Assembly (NCBI RefSeq): GCF_003627215.1
Contig: NZ_CP032677.1
Location: 4,159,501 to 4,223,500, forward strand
Origin: Pseudomonas sp. Leaf58
GTDB taxonomy: Bacteria; Pseudomonadota; Gammaproteobacteria; Pseudomonadales; Pseudomonadaceae
Length of the DNA stretch: 64,000 nucleotides
Direction of reading: 5' to 3'
Made by a program: the position numbers and the translations under genes. Of the stretch, positions 36,969-47,957 are shown in pieces (position 1 is the first letter of the stretch; each line of letters opens with the position of its first letter). Below the pieces are notes generated by a model. It made no database searches. It worked only from the letters and a program-made list of their open reading frames with translations, and was not told the DNA's origin.

Positions 36969-38623
36969 AAGCGTTCGCCGAGCTGTACCTGCAGCTGGAT
37001 GCGACCACTTCCAGCACCGCCAAGCTGCAGGCCCTGCGCGCCTACTTCACTACCGCCCCGGCTGCCGATGCCGCCTGGGCGGTGTACTTCCTGGCCGGTG
37101 GCCGCCCGCGCCAATTGGTGCCTACCCGCGTGCTGCGGGAGCTGGCCGGCGCGTTGGCGGGGCTGCCGGACTGGCTGTTCGAGGAAAGCTACCAAGCCGT
37201 TGGCGACTTGGCCGAAACTATTTCCCTGCTGGTGCCAGTAAGTCACCACCCTGGCGACGATGGCCTGGCCCACTGGGTCGAAGCCCATCTATTGCCACTG
37301 CGGGGCCTGCCCGCCGAGGAGGTCCAGCAACGCCTGCCACCGCTGTGGGCACAGCTGGACCGCCCCAGCCTGATGCTTTGCCTGAAACTCATCACCGGCA
37401 GCTTTCGCGTGGGCGTATCGAAGCTGCTGGTCACCCGCGCGCTCGCGCAGCTGGCCGGGCTGGATGCCAAACGCGTGGCACAGCGCCTGGTCGGCTACAC
37501 CGACATCAGCCACCGCCCCACGGCAGCCAGCTACCAACAGCTGATCGCCGCAGAGTCGGACGATGAACATAGCCAGCGTGGCGGCCAGCCCTACCCGTTT
37601 TTCCTGGCCCACCCGCTACAAGCACCAAGCGAACAGTTCGATGCACTGCTCGGGCCGCCAAGTGAGTGGCAAATCGAATGGAAGTGGGACGGTATTCGCG
37701 CCCAAGTGGTCAAGCGCGAGGGCCAGCTGTGGGTCTGGTCGCGCGGCGAGGAACTGGTCACCGAGCGCTTTCCCGAATTGCACAGCCTGGCCCAGACGCT
37801 ACCTGACGGTGTGGTCCTCGATGGCGAGATCCTGGTATGGAAACCCAGCAGCTCAGCGGCTGAACTGGCCGTACAGCCGTTTGCCCTGTTGCAGCAGCGC
37901 CTGGGCCGCAAGACCTTGGGCAAGAAGCTGCTAAGCGATGCGCCGGTCGTTTTGCAGGCTTACGACCTGCTGGAGTGGCAAGGCGAGGACTGGCGCAGCC
38001 GACCGCAGCACGCGCGTCGTCAACAACTGGAACAGTTGCTCGAGCAACACCCGCTGGCCCCGGTAGTGCTTTCACCGCTGCTCCAAGGCCCGGACTGGGC
38101 CGACCTTGCCCGCCAACGCGAGCAGTCGCGCAGCCTGGGGGTCGAGGGCCTGATGTTGAAGCAACGCGAGGCCCTGTATGGCGTGGGGCGCACCAAGGAC
38201 ATGGGCACCTGGTGGAAGTGGAAGATCGACCCATTCAGCGTCGATGCCGTGCTGATTTATGCCCAGCGCGGCCACGGCCGACGGGCCAGCTTATACAGCG
38301 ACTACACCTTCGCCGTGTGGGACGCGCCGGCCGGAACACCGGGGCGGGCACTGGTGCCGTTTGCCAAGGCGTACTCGGGGCTCAGTGACGAGGAGATGCG
38401 CAAGGTCGACGCCATCATCCGCAAGACCACGGTAGAAACCTTCGGCCCGGTGCGCAGCGTGACGCCGACGTTGGTGTTCGAGTTGGGCTTTGAAGGTATC
38501 GCCTTGTCCAAACGCCACAAAAGCGGCATTGCCGTGCGCTTTCCGCGCATGTTGCGCTGGCGGCTGGACAAGCCGGTGGAAGAGGCGGACGACCTGGCGA
38601 CGTTGCAGGCATTGCTGGCCTGA
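36965..38623 (+). CDS. ATP-dependent DNA ligase, ligase-associated cluster type
   Basis: 552 residues. An N-terminal DNA-binding domain (1-200) precedes the nucleotidyltransferase domain with motif I Lys240 (EWKWDGIR) and later motifs RGEELVTERFPEL, LDGEI and VEGLMLKQREALYG. The OB-fold ends with FELGFEGIALSKRHKSG near 510. It seals nicks using ATP, unlike the NAD-dependent LigA. Found here in a cluster with a helicase, a phosphoesterase and an exonuclease, which implies a dedicated repair pathway. Translationally coupled to the exonuclease. Confidence 0.94.
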   Translation: MKAFAELYLQLDATTSSTAKLQALRAYFTTAPAADAAWAVYFLAGGRPRQLVPTRVLRELAGALAGLPDWLFEESYQAVGDLAETISLLVPVSHHPGDDGLAHWVEAHLLPLRGLPAEEVQQRLPPLWAQLDRPSLMLCLKLITGSFRVGVSKLLVTRALAQLAGLDAKRVAQRLVGYTDISHRPTAASYQQLIAAESDDEHSQRGGQPYPFFLAHPLQAPSEQFDALLGPPSEWQIEWKWDGIRAQVVKREGQLWVWSRGEELVTERFPELHSLAQTLPDGVVLDGEILVWKPSSSAAELAVQPFALLQQRLGRKTLGKKLLSDAPVVLQAYDLLEWQGEDWRSRPQHARRQQLEQLLEQHPLAPVVLSPLLQGPDWADLARQREQSRSLGVEGLMLKQREALYGVGRTKDMGTWWKWKIDPFSVDAVLIYAQRGHGRRASLYSDYTFAVWDAPAGTPGRALVPFAKAYSGLSDEEMRKVDAIIRKTTVETFGPVRSVTPTLVFELGFEGIALSKRHKSGIAVRFPRMLRWRLDKPVEEADDLATLQALLA

Positions 38624-38758
38624 AACAATTTCCAGAGCGCAGGGTCTTCTTCGTGGTCATCAGGGCGACAGTGATGGAGGCGCAAGGCCAAAAACTGTGC
38701 TTCTATCTGTGTGCCGACCCGTGTCGCAGACCGTTTTCGCCACGCAGCCAGGACCACC

Positions 38759-39874
38759 ATGCACCATTCAACCCACGACCTGCTCTCCCCCGTTCCGGGC
38801 ATCACCCGCCAATTGCACAGCTTCCACTTCGGCCCCCGCGGTGGTGGCAAGGTTTATATCCAGGCCTCACTGCATGCCGACGAACTGCCTGGCATGCTGG
38901 TGGCTTGGCACCTCAAGCGCCGCCTGGGTGAACTGGAACAGCAAGGCCGCCTGCAGCGCGAGATCATCCTGGTGCCGGTGGCTAACCCGGTCGGCCTCGA
39001 ACAGGTACTACTGGACGCGCCGCTAGGGCGTTTCGAACTGCAAAGCGGCGAGAACTTCAACCGCAACTTCGTCGACCTGTCGGACAGCATCGGTGATCAA
39101 GTCGAGCACCACTTGACCCAAGACCCGGCGCACAACATTGCCCTGATCCGCGAATACCTGCGCCGAGGGCTGGACGCACACCCTGCGCGCACACCGCTGC
39201 AAGCCCAGCGCCTGATCCTGCAGCGCCTGGCCTGCGATGCCGACATGGTGCTCGACCTGCACTGCGACTTCGAAGCAGTCGAGCACCTGTACACCACACC
39301 GGACGCCTGGCCGCAGATAGAACCACTGGCCCGCTACCTCGGCGCCCAGGCCAGCCTGCTGGCGACTGACTCGGGCGGGCAGTCGTTCGATGAATGCTTC
39401 AGCCTGGTCTGGTGGCAGTTGCAGCAACGTTTTGGCAAGCATTTCCCGATCCCACTGGGTTGTTGCTCGGTAACCATCGAGTTGCGCGGCCAGGCCGATG
39501 TCAGCCATGACCTCGCCAGCAAGGATTGCCAGGCGATTCTCGACTTCCTGACCCACGCGGGCGTCATCGAAGGCACCCGCGCCGTCCTGCCCGACTTGCG
39601 CTGCGCCGCCACGCCACTGGCCGCGGTGGAACCCATCACGACGCCGCTGGGCGGCTTGCTGGTGTATCACGCCAGACCTGGTCAGCATCTGCAAGCAGGC
39701 CAACTGATCGCCGAAGTCATCGACCCGCTCAGCGACCGGGTGACCGCCGTGCACAACAGCCAGCCCGGCCTGCTGTATGCGCGCAGCGTGCGGCGCATGG
39801 CCACTGCCGGCATGGTCATCGCCCATGTCGCCGGCGAGCAGGTGTGCCGCAGCGGCTACCTGCTGGGCAACTGA
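38759..39874 (+). CDS. Succinylglutamate desuccinylase/aspartoacylase (M14-type) family deacylase
   Basis: 371 residues. The zinc-binding motif His39-Ala-Asp-Glu42 (ASLHADELPG) and the later His in VLDLHCD near 163, with a catalytic Glu in SVTIELRG near 240, place it in the AstE/AspA zinc-amidohydrolase family. It ends with a biotinyl-lipoyl-like beta-barrel segment (TPLGGLLVYHARPGQHLQAGQ). Substrates of relatives are N-acyl amino acids. It lies between the ligase and helicase genes of the repair cluster with gaps of 135 and 66 bp. AGGA precedes the ATG. Confidence 0.88.
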   Translation: MHHSTHDLLSPVPGITRQLHSFHFGPRGGGKVYIQASLHADELPGMLVAWHLKRRLGELEQQGRLQREIILVPVANPVGLEQVLLDAPLGRFELQSGENFNRNFVDLSDSIGDQVEHHLTQDPAHNIALIREYLRRGLDAHPARTPLQAQRLILQRLACDADMVLDLHCDFEAVEHLYTTPDAWPQIEPLARYLGAQASLLATDSGGQSFDECFSLVWWQLQQRFGKHFPIPLGCCSVTIELRGQADVSHDLASKDCQAILDFLTHAGVIEGTRAVLPDLRCAATPLAAVEPITTPLGGLLVYHARPGQHLQAGQLIAEVIDPLSDRVTAVHNSQPGLLYARSVRRMATAGMVIAHVAGEQVCRSGYLLGN

Positions 39875-39940
39875 TTCGGTAAAACCAATGCAACCCGGGG
39901 GGGTCTGTAGAAGCACAGCCTTCGACGGACCTGCAGCCCC

Positions 39941-42391
39941 ATGCCCGCCGCCACCGACCTTGCCAATGCCTGGTTTGCCCAACGCGGCTGGAGGCCTTTT
40001 GCCTTCCAGCGACGGGTCTGGGCGGCTGTCGAGCGCGGTGAATCCGGCTTGCTGCATGCCAGTACCGGGGCCGGCAAAACCTATGCGCTATGGCTCGCCG
40101 CGCTACGGGCGTTCAAGCCCCCACCTCAAGCCCGCCAGCCTGCGCCGTTGCAAGTAGTGTGGGTTACCCCCATGCGGGCCCTGGCCGCCGACACCGCCCG
40201 CGCCTTGCAGCTGCCACTGGATGAGCTCGGCCTACCGTGGAGCGTGGGCGTGCGCAGCGGCGACACCGGCAGCGCCGAGCGCGCCCGGCAAGCCCGGCGC
40301 CTGCCCAGCGTACTGGTCACCACCCCGGAAAGCCTGACCCTGCTGCTAACCCGGGCACAGGCCCGCGAAGACTTCGCCACGCTGCGCCTGGTGGTGGTGG
40401 ACGAGTGGCACGAACTGCTGGGCAACAAGCGCGGCGTACAACTGCAATTGGCCTTGGCCCATCTGCGCCACTGGCACCCCGGCCTGCCTACCTGGGGCCT
40501 CTCCGCCACCCTGGGCAACCTGCAACACGCGCTGGACGTGCTGCTGCCGCAAGGCGGCCTGCTGGTACAGGGCCGGCAACACAAGGCGCTGCAGGTCGAT
40601 ACCCTGCTGCCGGCAGCGATCGAGCGCTTCCCTTGGGCTGGGCACATGGGCCTGAAGATGCTTCACCAAGTCAGCCAGGAGATCGATGCCAGTGCCAGCT
40701 GCCTGGTGTTCACCAACACCCGCGCCCAGGCCGAACTCTGGTACCAGGCCCTGCTTGAGGCCCGGCCCGATTGGGCCGGCCTGCTTGCCTTGCACCATGC
40801 CTCGCTGGCCCGTGAGACGCGGGACTGGGTAGAGCGCAGCCTGAAGCAGGGCAGCCTGAAGGCGGTGGTCTGCACCTCCAGCTTGGACCTGGGGGTGGAC
40901 TTCCTGCCGGTGGAGCGAGTGCTGCAGATCGGCTCGGCCAAAGGCATTGCCCGCCTGGTGCAGCGCGCCGGTCGCTCCGGCCATGCCCCCGGGCGGCGCT
41001 CGCGGGTAACCCTGGTGCCAACTCACAGCCTTGAGCTGGTGGAAGCAGCAGCGGCGCGTCAGGCTCTGGCCGCTGGGCACATCGAAGCCCGCTGCTCACC
41101 GCGGCTGTGCATGGACGTGCTGGTGCAGCACTTGGTCAGCATGGCCTTGGGCTGTGGCTTTCGCCCCGCGCAGTTGCTCGCCGAAGTGCGCAGCACCTGG
41201 GCGTTCAGCGCGTTGCGCGACAACCAGTGGCGGTGGGCGTTGGATTTCGTCTGCCACGGCGGCAGCTCACTCAGCGCCTACCCGGACTATCAACGTGTCG
41301 AGCGCCATGCCGACGGGGTGTACCGGGTAGCCAGCGAACGCCTGGCGCGGCGCCACCGCATGGGCATCGGCACCATCGTCAGCGATGCCAACCTGCAACT
41401 GAAATACTGGAGCAAAGGCGGTGGCGGCAAAACGCTGGGCAGTGTCGAAGAAGCATTCATCGCCCGTTTACGGCCCGGCGACACCCTGGTGTTCGCCGGC
41501 CGGGTGCTGGAGTTGGTACGCGTGCACAACATGACTGCCTATGTACGCCGCAGCACTGCGCGCAAGGCCGCGCTGGCACGTTGGAACGGCGGGCGCATGC
41601 CGCTTTCCAGCGAACTGGCCGATGCCTTGGTCGAACAGCTGGACGCTGCCGCCCACGGGCACTTCGAGGGCCCGGAGATGCGTGCTGTGCGCCCTCTGCT
41701 GGGCTTGCAGGCGCAATGGTCGGCGTTGCCTACCACCGGCACGCTGTTGGCCGAAACCTTCAAGTCGCGCCAGGGTTGGCACCTTTTTCTGTATCCGTTC
41801 GCCGGGCGCATGGCCAACCTTGGCCTGGCCAACCTGATTGCTTGGCGGGTCAGCCGCGCTCAGCCGCTGACGGTGTCGATCGCCGTCAATGACTACGGCT
41901 TCGAACTGCTCAGCCCTGGCAATGTGGACTGGGCCACGCACTTGCCTCAGGCACTCGGCACAGAGCACCTGTTGGAGGATGTGCTGGCCAGCCTGAATGC
42001 GGGAGAAATGGCATTGCGCCGCTTTCGCGAAATCGCCCAGATTGCCGGGTTGGTATTTGGCGGTTATCCGGCGGCGCAAAAAAGCACGCGGCAGATCCAG
42101 GCCTCCAGCGGGTTGTTCTATGAAGTGTTTCGCAAGCATGACGCCAGTAATTTGCTACTTGGCCAGGCACGGGATGAAGTGTTGAGTGAGGAGTTGGAGA
42201 TCGAGCGACTGCATCGACAACTGCTGAAAATGGGCCAGTTACGGCTGGACCTGCGCAGCCTCAAACGGCCGGGGCCGTTGGCGTTTGCCTTGCTGGTTGA
42301 GGGCATGCGCGAAACGTTGAGCACCGAAAAACTGGCAGACCGAATTGCGCGGATGGTGGCAGAGTTGGAACAAGCGGCGGGCGAGGCATGA
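39941..42391 (+). CDS. Ligase-associated Lhr-Core DNA helicase
   Basis: 816 residues, a superfamily 2 helicase with Walker A STGAGKT (Lys46) and DEWH box at 154-157, motif [13 protein letters not shown] near 345, then the winged-helix and C-terminal domains of the Lhr-Core type. Lhr-Core translocates on single-stranded DNA 3'-5'. In other bacteria it is encoded beside the PdeM-like phosphoesterase. The stop overlaps the next start by 4 bases. The gap to the ligase is filled by the M14 gene. Confidence 0.92.
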   Translation: MPAATDLANAWFAQRGWRPFAFQRRVWAAVERGESGLLHASTGAGKTYALWLAALRAFKPPPQARQPAPLQVVWVTPMRALAADTARALQLPLDELGLPWSVGVRSGDTGSAERARQARRLPSVLVTTPESLTLLLTRAQAREDFATLRLVVVDEWHELLGNKRGVQLQLALAHLRHWHPGLPTWGLSATLGNLQHALDVLLPQGGLLVQGRQHKALQVDTLLPAAIERFPWAGHMGLKMLHQVSQEIDASASCLVFTNTRAQAELWYQALLEARPDWAGLLALHHASLARETRDWVERSLKQGSLKAVVCTSSLDLGVDFLPVERVLQIGSAKGIARLVQRAGRSGHAPGRRSRVTLVPTHSLELVEAAAARQALAAGHIEARCSPRLCMDVLVQHLVSMALGCGFRPAQLLAEVRSTWAFSALRDNQWRWALDFVCHGGSSLSAYPDYQRVERHADGVYRVASERLARRHRMGIGTIVSDANLQLKYWSKGGGGKTLGSVEEAFIARLRPGDTLVFAGRVLELVRVHNMTAYVRRSTARKAALARWNGGRMPLSSELADALVEQLDAAAHGHFEGPEMRAVRPLLGLQAQWSALPTTGTLLAETFKSRQGWHLFLYPFAGRMANLGLANLIAWRVSRAQPLTVSIAVNDYGFELLSPGNVDWATHLPQALGTEHLLEDVLASLNAGEMALRRFREIAQIAGLVFGGYPAAQKSTRQIQASSGLFYEVFRKHDASNLLLGQARDEVLSEELEIERLHRQLLKMGQLRLDLRSLKRPGPLAFALLVEGMRETLSTEKLADRIARMVAELEQAAGEA

Positions 42392-43041
42392 CCCACTACT
42401 TGCCGATCGAGCATTGTGGCCAGCAGCTCTGGCTACTCCCCGACAAGGCTATTTACTGGCCGGCACAGCGCGCCCTGTTGGTGGCTGACGTGCACTTCGG
42501 CAAGGCCGCAAGCTATCGCGCCCTGCATCAACCGGTGCCCCGCGGCACCACCGCAGCCACCCTGGCCCGCCTGGATAGCCTGCTGGCAACGCATGATTGC
42601 CAGCAACTGATCGTACTTGGCGATTTTTTGCATGCGCGCACCGCCCGCGCGCCAGCCACGCTGGCCAGGCTGCAAGCGTGGCGACAACGGCATGAAAACC
42701 TGAAAATTGTACTGATACGGGGCAACCATGATCGCAACGCCGGCGATCCTCCCCCTTCGCTCGGCATCGAGGTCGTGGACGAACCGTGGATTCTGCCCCC
42801 CTTCGCGCTACAGCACGCCCCCCACCCCAACCCGACACACTCGGTGCTGGCAGGGCATGGACACCCGGTATTCGTCCTGCGCGGCAAGGCGCGGCAGCGG
42901 CTGCGCCTGCCCTGTTTCCTTATCGATAGCCAGGTTAGCCTGCTGCCTGCGTTCGGTGAGTTCACCGGCGGCTGGGAAATCGCACCCACCGGCGCCACCC
43001 GGGTATACCTGGTTGGCGCAGGCCGCGTCTGGCCGTTGTAG
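42388..43041 (+). CDS. pdeM: Ligase-associated DNA damage response endonuclease PdeM (metallophosphoesterase)
   Basis: 217 residues, a calcineurin-like metallophosphoesterase. The binuclear metal site is Asp34-x-His36 (ADVHFGK), Asp79 (GDFLH), Asn113-His114 (RGNHDR) and the late GHGHPVF. Members found with a ligase and Lhr-Core have Mn-dependent nuclease and phosphodiesterase activity. Coupled by ATGA to the helicase. The protein completes the four-gene repair set (exonuclease, ligase, helicase, PdeM). Confidence 0.92.
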   Translation: MTHYLPIEHCGQQLWLLPDKAIYWPAQRALLVADVHFGKAASYRALHQPVPRGTTAATLARLDSLLATHDCQQLIVLGDFLHARTARAPATLARLQAWRQRHENLKIVLIRGNHDRNAGDPPPSLGIEVVDEPWILPPFALQHAPHPNPTHSVLAGHGHPVFVLRGKARQRLRLPCFLIDSQVSLLPAFGEFTGGWEIAPTGATRVYLVGAGRVWPL

Positions 43042-43047
43042 CGCTGC

Positions 43048-43275
43048 TCAGGCGACCGGCGCGGGAGGGGGCTCGTCTGGCAAGGTCGGCTCGCCCGGCT
43101 CCATGGGTGGCGTTTCACCCGGTTGCGGCGGTTGCGGCGTATCGGGGTCAGGCTGGTGGGGCACGCCCCCCGCCTGTATGGGCAGTGGGTGCGCCAGCAG
43201 TGACCAGGGCAACAACCCGATGTGATTGGGCTGCAGGCCTGCCAGCTTGGCACTGATTGCGGGATGGAGTTTCAT
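43048..43275 (-). CDS. Small proline-rich protein, function unknown
   Basis: 75 residues. Residues 1-30 are a normal mixed sequence (MKLHPAISAKLAGLQPNH) and residues 35-75 are rich in Pro, Glu, Asp and Gly (DPDTPQPPQPGETPP type repeats). AGGAG is 7 bases before the ATG at 43275. It is convergent with pdeM, with only 6 bp between the stops. I recall similar small Pro-rich genes beside dcd in Pseudomonas but cannot name a family. Confidence 0.55.
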   Translation of the reverse strand: MKLHPAISAKLAGLQPNHIGLLPWSLLAHPLPIQAGGVPHQPDPDTPQPPQPGETPPMEPGEPTLPDEPPPAPVA

Positions 43276-43368
43276 TGGCTGCTCCTGACGGGCCCGGTGC
43301 GCATCATGCACACCGGCATTATCCCGTTGGAGTGCCAAAGGCACGGGGAATTCCCCGCGCTCGTCGGC

Positions 43369-43935
43369 TCAGGTACGCGGCAGGGTGACGCCACGCTGGC
43401 CTTGGTACTTACCGCCACGGTCCTTGTACGACACTTCGCACTCTTCATCGGACTGCAGGAACAGCATCTGCGCCACGCCTTCGTTGGCGTAGATTTTCGC
43501 CGGCAGCGTCGTGGTGTTGGAAAACTCCAGCGTCACATGGCCTTCCCACTCGGGCTCGAGCGGGGTGACGTTAACGATGATGCCGCAACGGGCATAGGTG
43601 CTCTTGCCCAGGCAGATGGTCAGCACGTCACGCGGAATGCGGAAGTACTCGACGGTGCGGGCCAAGGCGAACGAGTTGGGGGGGATGATGCACACGTCGC
43701 TCTTGATGTCGACGAAGCTGCCAGCGTCGAAGTTCTTGGGGTCGACAGTGGCCGAGTTGATGTTGGTGAACACCTTGAATTCGTCGGCGCAGCGCACGTC
43801 GTAGCCATAACTGGAGACGCCGAAGGAGATAACTCGGCTGTCTTGCTCGCCGCGCACCTGGCGCTCGACGAACGGTTCGATCATGCCGTGTTCCTGCGCC
43901 ATGCGGCGAATCCACTTGTCCGATTTGATGCTCAT
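43369..43935 (-). CDS. dcd: dCTP deaminase
   Basis: 188 residues, the usual size. It converts dCTP to dUTP, which feeds thymidylate synthesis. The trimer-interface and active-site blocks are [28 protein letters not shown] (with catalytic Glu in TLEFSN) and the C-terminal [14 protein letters not shown]. The start is [12 protein letters not shown]. It stands alone; the cold-shock gene is divergent from it. Confidence 0.96.
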   Translation of the reverse strand: MSIKSDKWIRRMAQEHGMIEPFVERQVRGEQDSRVISFGVSSYGYDVRCADEFKVFTNINSATVDPKNFDAGSFVDIKSDVCIIPPNSFALARTVEYFRIPRDVLTICLGKSTYARCGIIVNVTPLEPEWEGHVTLEFSNTTTLPAKIYANEGVAQMLFLQSDEECEVSYKDRGGKYQGQRGVTLPRT

Positions 43936-44262
43936 GGCGGGGTGTCCTGAAGAGTTGCGAGGTGAAAAACGTGAGGCGCATCTTACCGGTCCCAGCGCTC
44001 AGGTTAAAGTTCCACGCCTCATCCCGCGCCGGGCGGGGGCTGTAGCCGCCGTCGATCCGAATTTGCGTAAAGCGGCTTCTGACCATTGGCAGGTTGCAGA
44101 AAGTGGGTTAAGGTGTCGCCACTGTGCTGCACGTGACACCGAGAATCTCTAGTTTGATGCACGATCCTGATCGGCCCATCGCTGAATTTTCTGCTCTCTT
44201 TGCGCTCAGTCCCGGCCAGGGTTTTTCCTGACCGTTATCAAATTGTCCAAGGAGACAGAAAA
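43936..44262. other. Divergent control region between dcd and the cold-shock gene
   Basis: 327 bp without a gene. It holds the dcd promoter and the leader of the cold-shock gene. I expect a long 5' untranslated region of at least 100 bases, as is usual for csp genes, with AAGGAG just before the ATG. I do not see a clear operator or a structured riboswitch. Confidence 0.5.
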
Positions 44263-44472
44263 ATGTCCAATCGTCAACAAGGCGTTGTTAAGTGGTTCAA
44301 CGATGAGAAAGGCTACGGCTTCATCACCCCTCAGTCGGGCGACGACCTGTTCGTGCACTTCAAAGCCATCCAAGCTGACGGCTTCAAAACCCTGAAAGAA
44401 GGCCAGGCTGTTACTTTCGTCGCTACCCGCGGCCAGAAAGGCATGCAGGCTGAAGAAGTTCAGATCGCCTAA
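44263..44472 (+). CDS. Cold-shock protein, CspA family
   Basis: 69 residues, a single cold-shock domain. The RNA-binding motifs are RNP1 KGYGFI (residues 16-21) and RNP2 DLFVHF (28-33). It is preceded by AAGGAG (about 8 bases) and a long leader, and followed by a strong terminator. Several Csp paralogues exist in pseudomonads; I cannot say which one (CspA or CspD type) this is. It acts as an RNA chaperone that melts mRNA structure. Confidence 0.93.
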   Translation: MSNRQQGVVKWFNDEKGYGFITPQSGDDLFVHFKAIQADGFKTLKEGQAVTFVATRGQKGMQAEEVQIA

Positions 44473-44494
44473 GTCGATCTAGCTTCCTAGCTTT

Positions 44495-44524
44495 CAAAAA
44501 ACCCGCCTTCTGGCGGGTTTTTTT
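44495..44524. terminator. Terminator of the cold-shock gene
   Basis: aaaaaacccgcc-ttct-ggcgggtttttt: a 7-bp GC stem flanked by A and T runs, able to act in both directions between the convergent cold-shock and mrp genes. Confidence 0.92.
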
Positions 44525-44578
44525 ATGCCTATCTGAACGACCGAGTTGCCCGCGAAGCAGACAACTCGGCGAAGCAGG

Positions 44579-45673
44579 TCAATCCTCGCTGATGGTAATG
44601 CTCGGCATCGCCGGCGCCGCCGCTTCTTGCAGCACGATGCGCGCGCCCACCTGACGGGCCAGCTCCTGGTAGACCATGGCAATCTGGCTTTCCGGCTCGG
44701 CGATCGCCGTCGGCTTGCCACTATCGGCCTGCTCGCGGATCAGCATCGACAACGGCAACGACGCCAGCAAGTCGACGCCATATTGGCTTGCCAGCTTCTC
44801 GCCGCCACCTTCGCCGAACAAGTGCTCGGCATGGCCGCAGTTCGAGCAGATGTGCACGGCCATGTTTTCCACCACGCCCAGCACCGGGATATTGACCTTG
44901 CGGAACATCTCGACGCCCTTTTTGGCATCCAGTAGGGCCAGGTCCTGCGGGGTAGTAACGATTACCGAGCCCGCCACCGGTACTTTCTGCGCCAGGGTCA
45001 GTTGGATGTCACCGGTGCCTGGCGGCATGTCAATCACCAGGTAATCCAGGTCATCCCAGGCGGTCTGGGTTACCAGTTGCAGCAGCGCGCCGGACACCAT
45101 CGGACCACGCCAGACCATCGGCGTGTTGTCATCGGTAAGGAACGCCATGGACATGACTTCTACCCCATGGGCCTTGATCGGCACGAACCACTTCTGCTCG
45201 CGAATCTGTGGGCGGGTGCCTTCGGCGATACCGAACATCACGCCCTGGCTAGGGCCGTAGATATCGGCATCGAGAATACCCACCCGGGCACCTTCGCGGG
45301 CCAGGGCCAGGGCCAGGTTGGCCGCGGTGGTCGACTTGCCCACACCGCCCTTGCCCGAGGCCACGGCGATGATGTTCTTGACGTTGGCCATGGCTGGCAC
45401 CTGGGCCTGGGCCTTGTGCGCGGCCACCACGCAGTCGATCGACACCAAGGCGCTGCTGACGCCATCGAGGTTGCCGACGGCGGTCTGCAACACTTGGCCC
45501 CAGCCATTCTTGAACAGCCCAGCGGCATAACCCAGCTGCAACTGCACGCTGACCTGCCCGCCCTGGATATCGATGGCGCGCACGCAGCCGGCGCTGACCG
45601 GGTCCTGGTTCAGGTAGGGGTCGGTGTACTGGCGAAGCACGCCTTCGATGGCGGCACGGGTGACGGCACTCAT
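44579..45673 (-). CDS. mrp: Iron-sulfur cluster carrier protein Mrp/ApbC
   Basis: 364 residues. An N-terminal MIP18/DUF59 domain (1-85) is followed by a P-loop ATPase with deviant Walker A GKGGVGKS at 107-114. The C-terminal Cys pair that binds the shared 4Fe-4S cluster is in HICSNCGHAEHLFG. It is a scaffold and delivery protein for Fe-S clusters. I use the ATG at 45673 preceded by GGGAG; a longer reading frame begins six codons upstream. It is divergent from metG, a common arrangement. Confidence 0.93.
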   Translation of the reverse strand: MSAVTRAAIEGVLRQYTDPYLNQDPVSAGCVRAIDIQGGQVSVQLQLGYAAGLFKNGWGQVLQTAVGNLDGVSSALVSIDCVVAAHKAQAQVPAMANVKNIIAVASGKGGVGKSTTAANLALALAREGARVGILDADIYGPSQGVMFGIAEGTRPQIREQKWFVPIKAHGVEVMSMAFLTDDNTPMVWRGPMVSGALLQLVTQTAWDDLDYLVIDMPPGTGDIQLTLAQKVPVAGSVIVTTPQDLALLDAKKGVEMFRKVNIPVLGVVENMAVHICSNCGHAEHLFGEGGGEKLASQYGVDLLASLPLSMLIREQADSGKPTAIAEPESQIAMVYQELARQVGARIVLQEAAAPAMPSITISED

Positions 45674-45831
45674 GGACACTCCCATTGGCAAACTGAATGT
45701 AAAACAGGCGCCTATCCTAACCCGTCAATCGTCAACAGATGCTTCTGCTGGGTGAAATATATTCGCCAGCCCTTTATAGTGGCCGATCACCCTCATTTTT
45801 ACCCCGTAGCCAGATAAGTAGCCGAGCCACC

Positions 45832-47871
45832 ATGTCCGAGCCACGTCAGATTCTCGTCACCAGCGCCCTGCCCTATGCCAATGGATCGATCCACCTTGGC
45901 CATATGCTGGAGTACATCCAGACGGATATGTGGGTACGCTTCCAGAAGCTGCGCGGCAACCAGTGCATCTACGTTTGCGCCGACGACGCCCACGGCTCGG
46001 CCATCATGCTGCGCGCCGAGAAAGAAGGCATCACCCCGGAACAGTTGATTGCCAACGTTCAGGCCGAGCACAGCAGCGACTTCGCCGACTTCCTGGTGGA
46101 CTTCGACAACTTCCACTCCACCCACAGCGAAGAGAACCGCGAGCTGTCGGGCCTGATCTACACGCGCCTGCGTGAAGCCGGGTACATCGCCACCCGCTCG
46201 GTCACCCAGTACTTCGACCCGGAAAAGGGCATGTTCCTGGCCGACCGCTTCATCAAGGGCACCTGCCCTAAGTGCGCGGCCGAAGACCAGTACGGCGACA
46301 ACTGTGAAAAATGCGGCGCCACCTACGCGCCTACCGAGCTGAAAAACCCTAAGTCGGCGATCTCCGGTGCCACCCCGGTACTGCGTGATTCCCAGCACTT
46401 CTTCTTCAAGCTGCCGGACTTCCAGGCCATGCTGCAGCAGTGGACCCGCAGCGGCACCCTGCAGGACGCAGTCGCCAACAAGCTGGCCGAATGGCTGGAC
46501 TCCGGTTTGCAGGAGTGGGACATCTCCCGCGACGCGCCGTATTTCGGCTTTGAAATCCCGGGCGAGCCGGGCAAGTACTTCTACGTGTGGCTGGATGCGC
46601 CAATCGGCTACATGGCCAGCTTCAAGAACCTCTGCGCACGTCGCCCGGAGTTGGACTTCGACGCTTTCTGGAACGAAGGCTCCAAGGCCGAGCTGTACCA
46701 CTTCATCGGCAAGGACATCGTCAACTTCCACGCCCTGTTCTGGCCTGCCATGCTCGAGGGCGCCGGCTTCCGCAAGCCGACCGCAGTCAACGTGCACGGC
46801 TACCTGACCGTCAACGGCGCCAAGATGTCCAAGTCGCGTGGCACCTTCATCAAGGCCCGCACCTACCTGGATCACCTGCAACCGGAATACCTGCGTTATT
46901 ACTACGCAGCCAAACTGGGCCGTGGCGTCGATGACCTGGACCTGAACCTGGAAGACTTCGTGCAGAAGGTCAACTCTGACCTGGTCGGCAAGGTGGTCAA
47001 CATCGCCAGCCGCTGCGCCGGTTTCATCCACAAAGGCAATGAAGGCGTAATGGTCGCTGGCGATGCCGCGCCGGAGCTGACCGAGGCCTTCCTCGCTGCC
47101 GCGCCGTCGATCGCCGACGCCTATGAAGGCCGAGATTTCGGCCGCGCCATGCGCGAAATCATGGCCCTGGCCGACCGCGCCAACGCCTGGATCGCCGACA
47201 AGGCGCCGTGGTCGCTGGCCAAACAGGAAGGCAAGCAGGACGAAGTGCAGGCCATCTGCGCCCAGGGCATCAACCTGTTCCGCCAGCTGGTTATCTTCCT
47301 CAAGCCGGTGCTGCCGGTGCTGGCCGCTGACGCCGAGGCCTTCCTCAACGTGGCCCCGCTGACCTGGAGCGACCACCTGTCGCGCCTGGAAAACCACCCA
47401 TTGAACCCGTTCAAGGCACTGATGAGCCGCATCGAGCCAGCCAAGGTCGAAGCCATGGTCGCCGCCAGCAAGGAAGACCTGCTGGCCGCGCAAACCAACG
47501 CCCCGGCTGGTAACGGCGAGCTCACCAAGGACCCGTTGTCGGCGGAAATCGAGTTTGACACGTTCGCGGCGGTCGACCTGCGCGTGGCGCTGATCGTCAA
47601 GGCTGAAGCCGTGGCGGGTGCAGACAAGCTGCTACAACTGACCCTGGACATCGGTGACGAGCGCCGCAACGTGTTTTCCGGCATCAAGTCGGCCTACCCC
47701 GACCCGTCCCAGCTGGAAGGTCGCCTGACCATGATGGTGGCCAACCTCAAACCGCGCAAAATGCGCTTTGGCGTGTCCGAAGGGATGGTCATGGCAGCCG
47801 GCCCTGGCGGTGAAGAAATTTACCTGCTGAGCCCGGACAGCGGCGCCAAGCCAGGCCAGCGCATCAAGTAA
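45832..47871 (+). CDS. metG: Methionyl-tRNA synthetase
   Basis: 679 residues. The class I signature is HLGH at 21-24 ([12 protein letters not shown]) and KMSKS at 331-335. Zinc is held by the knuckle [17 protein letters not shown] near residue 145. The C-terminal tRNA-binding dimerisation domain (about 575-679) begins [15 protein letters not shown]. It charges tRNA-Met and tRNA-fMet. The start at 45832 is set by homology to the usual [18 protein letters not shown]-terminus. The Rnf-like cluster begins 86 bp after its stop. Confidence 0.97.
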   Translation: MSEPRQILVTSALPYANGSIHLGHMLEYIQTDMWVRFQKLRGNQCIYVCADDAHGSAIMLRAEKEGITPEQLIANVQAEHSSDFADFLVDFDNFHSTHSEENRELSGLIYTRLREAGYIATRSVTQYFDPEKGMFLADRFIKGTCPKCAAEDQYGDNCEKCGATYAPTELKNPKSAISGATPVLRDSQHFFFKLPDFQAMLQQWTRSGTLQDAVANKLAEWLDSGLQEWDISRDAPYFGFEIPGEPGKYFYVWLDAPIGYMASFKNLCARRPELDFDAFWNEGSKAELYHFIGKDIVNFHALFWPAMLEGAGFRKPTAVNVHGYLTVNGAKMSKSRGTFIKARTYLDHLQPEYLRYYYAAKLGRGVDDLDLNLEDFVQKVNSDLVGKVVNIASRCAGFIHKGNEGVMVAGDAAPELTEAFLAAAPSIADAYEGRDFGRAMREIMALADRANAWIADKAPWSLAKQEGKQDEVQAICAQGINLFRQLVIFLKPVLPVLAADAEAFLNVAPLTWSDHLSRLENHPLNPFKALMSRIEPAKVEAMVAASKEDLLAAQTNAPAGNGELTKDPLSAEIEFDTFAAVDLRVALIVKAEAVAGADKLLQLTLDIGDERRNVFSGIKSAYPDPSQLEGRLTMMVANLKPRKMRFGVSEGMVMAAGPGGEEIYLLSPDSGAKPGQRIK

Positions 47872-47957
47872 CTGGATGTGCCGGGGGCTGCGTTGCGGCC
47901 CCCAGGCCCTCTCACCAAAGCCGGACAATCGCTACGATTCCCGGCTATCGTCATTTC

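Noticed and set aside
45799..47493. 564-codon open frame opposite metG
   Set aside because: Same type of antisense shadow; the metG strand carries HLGH and KMSKS and the Zn knuckle.
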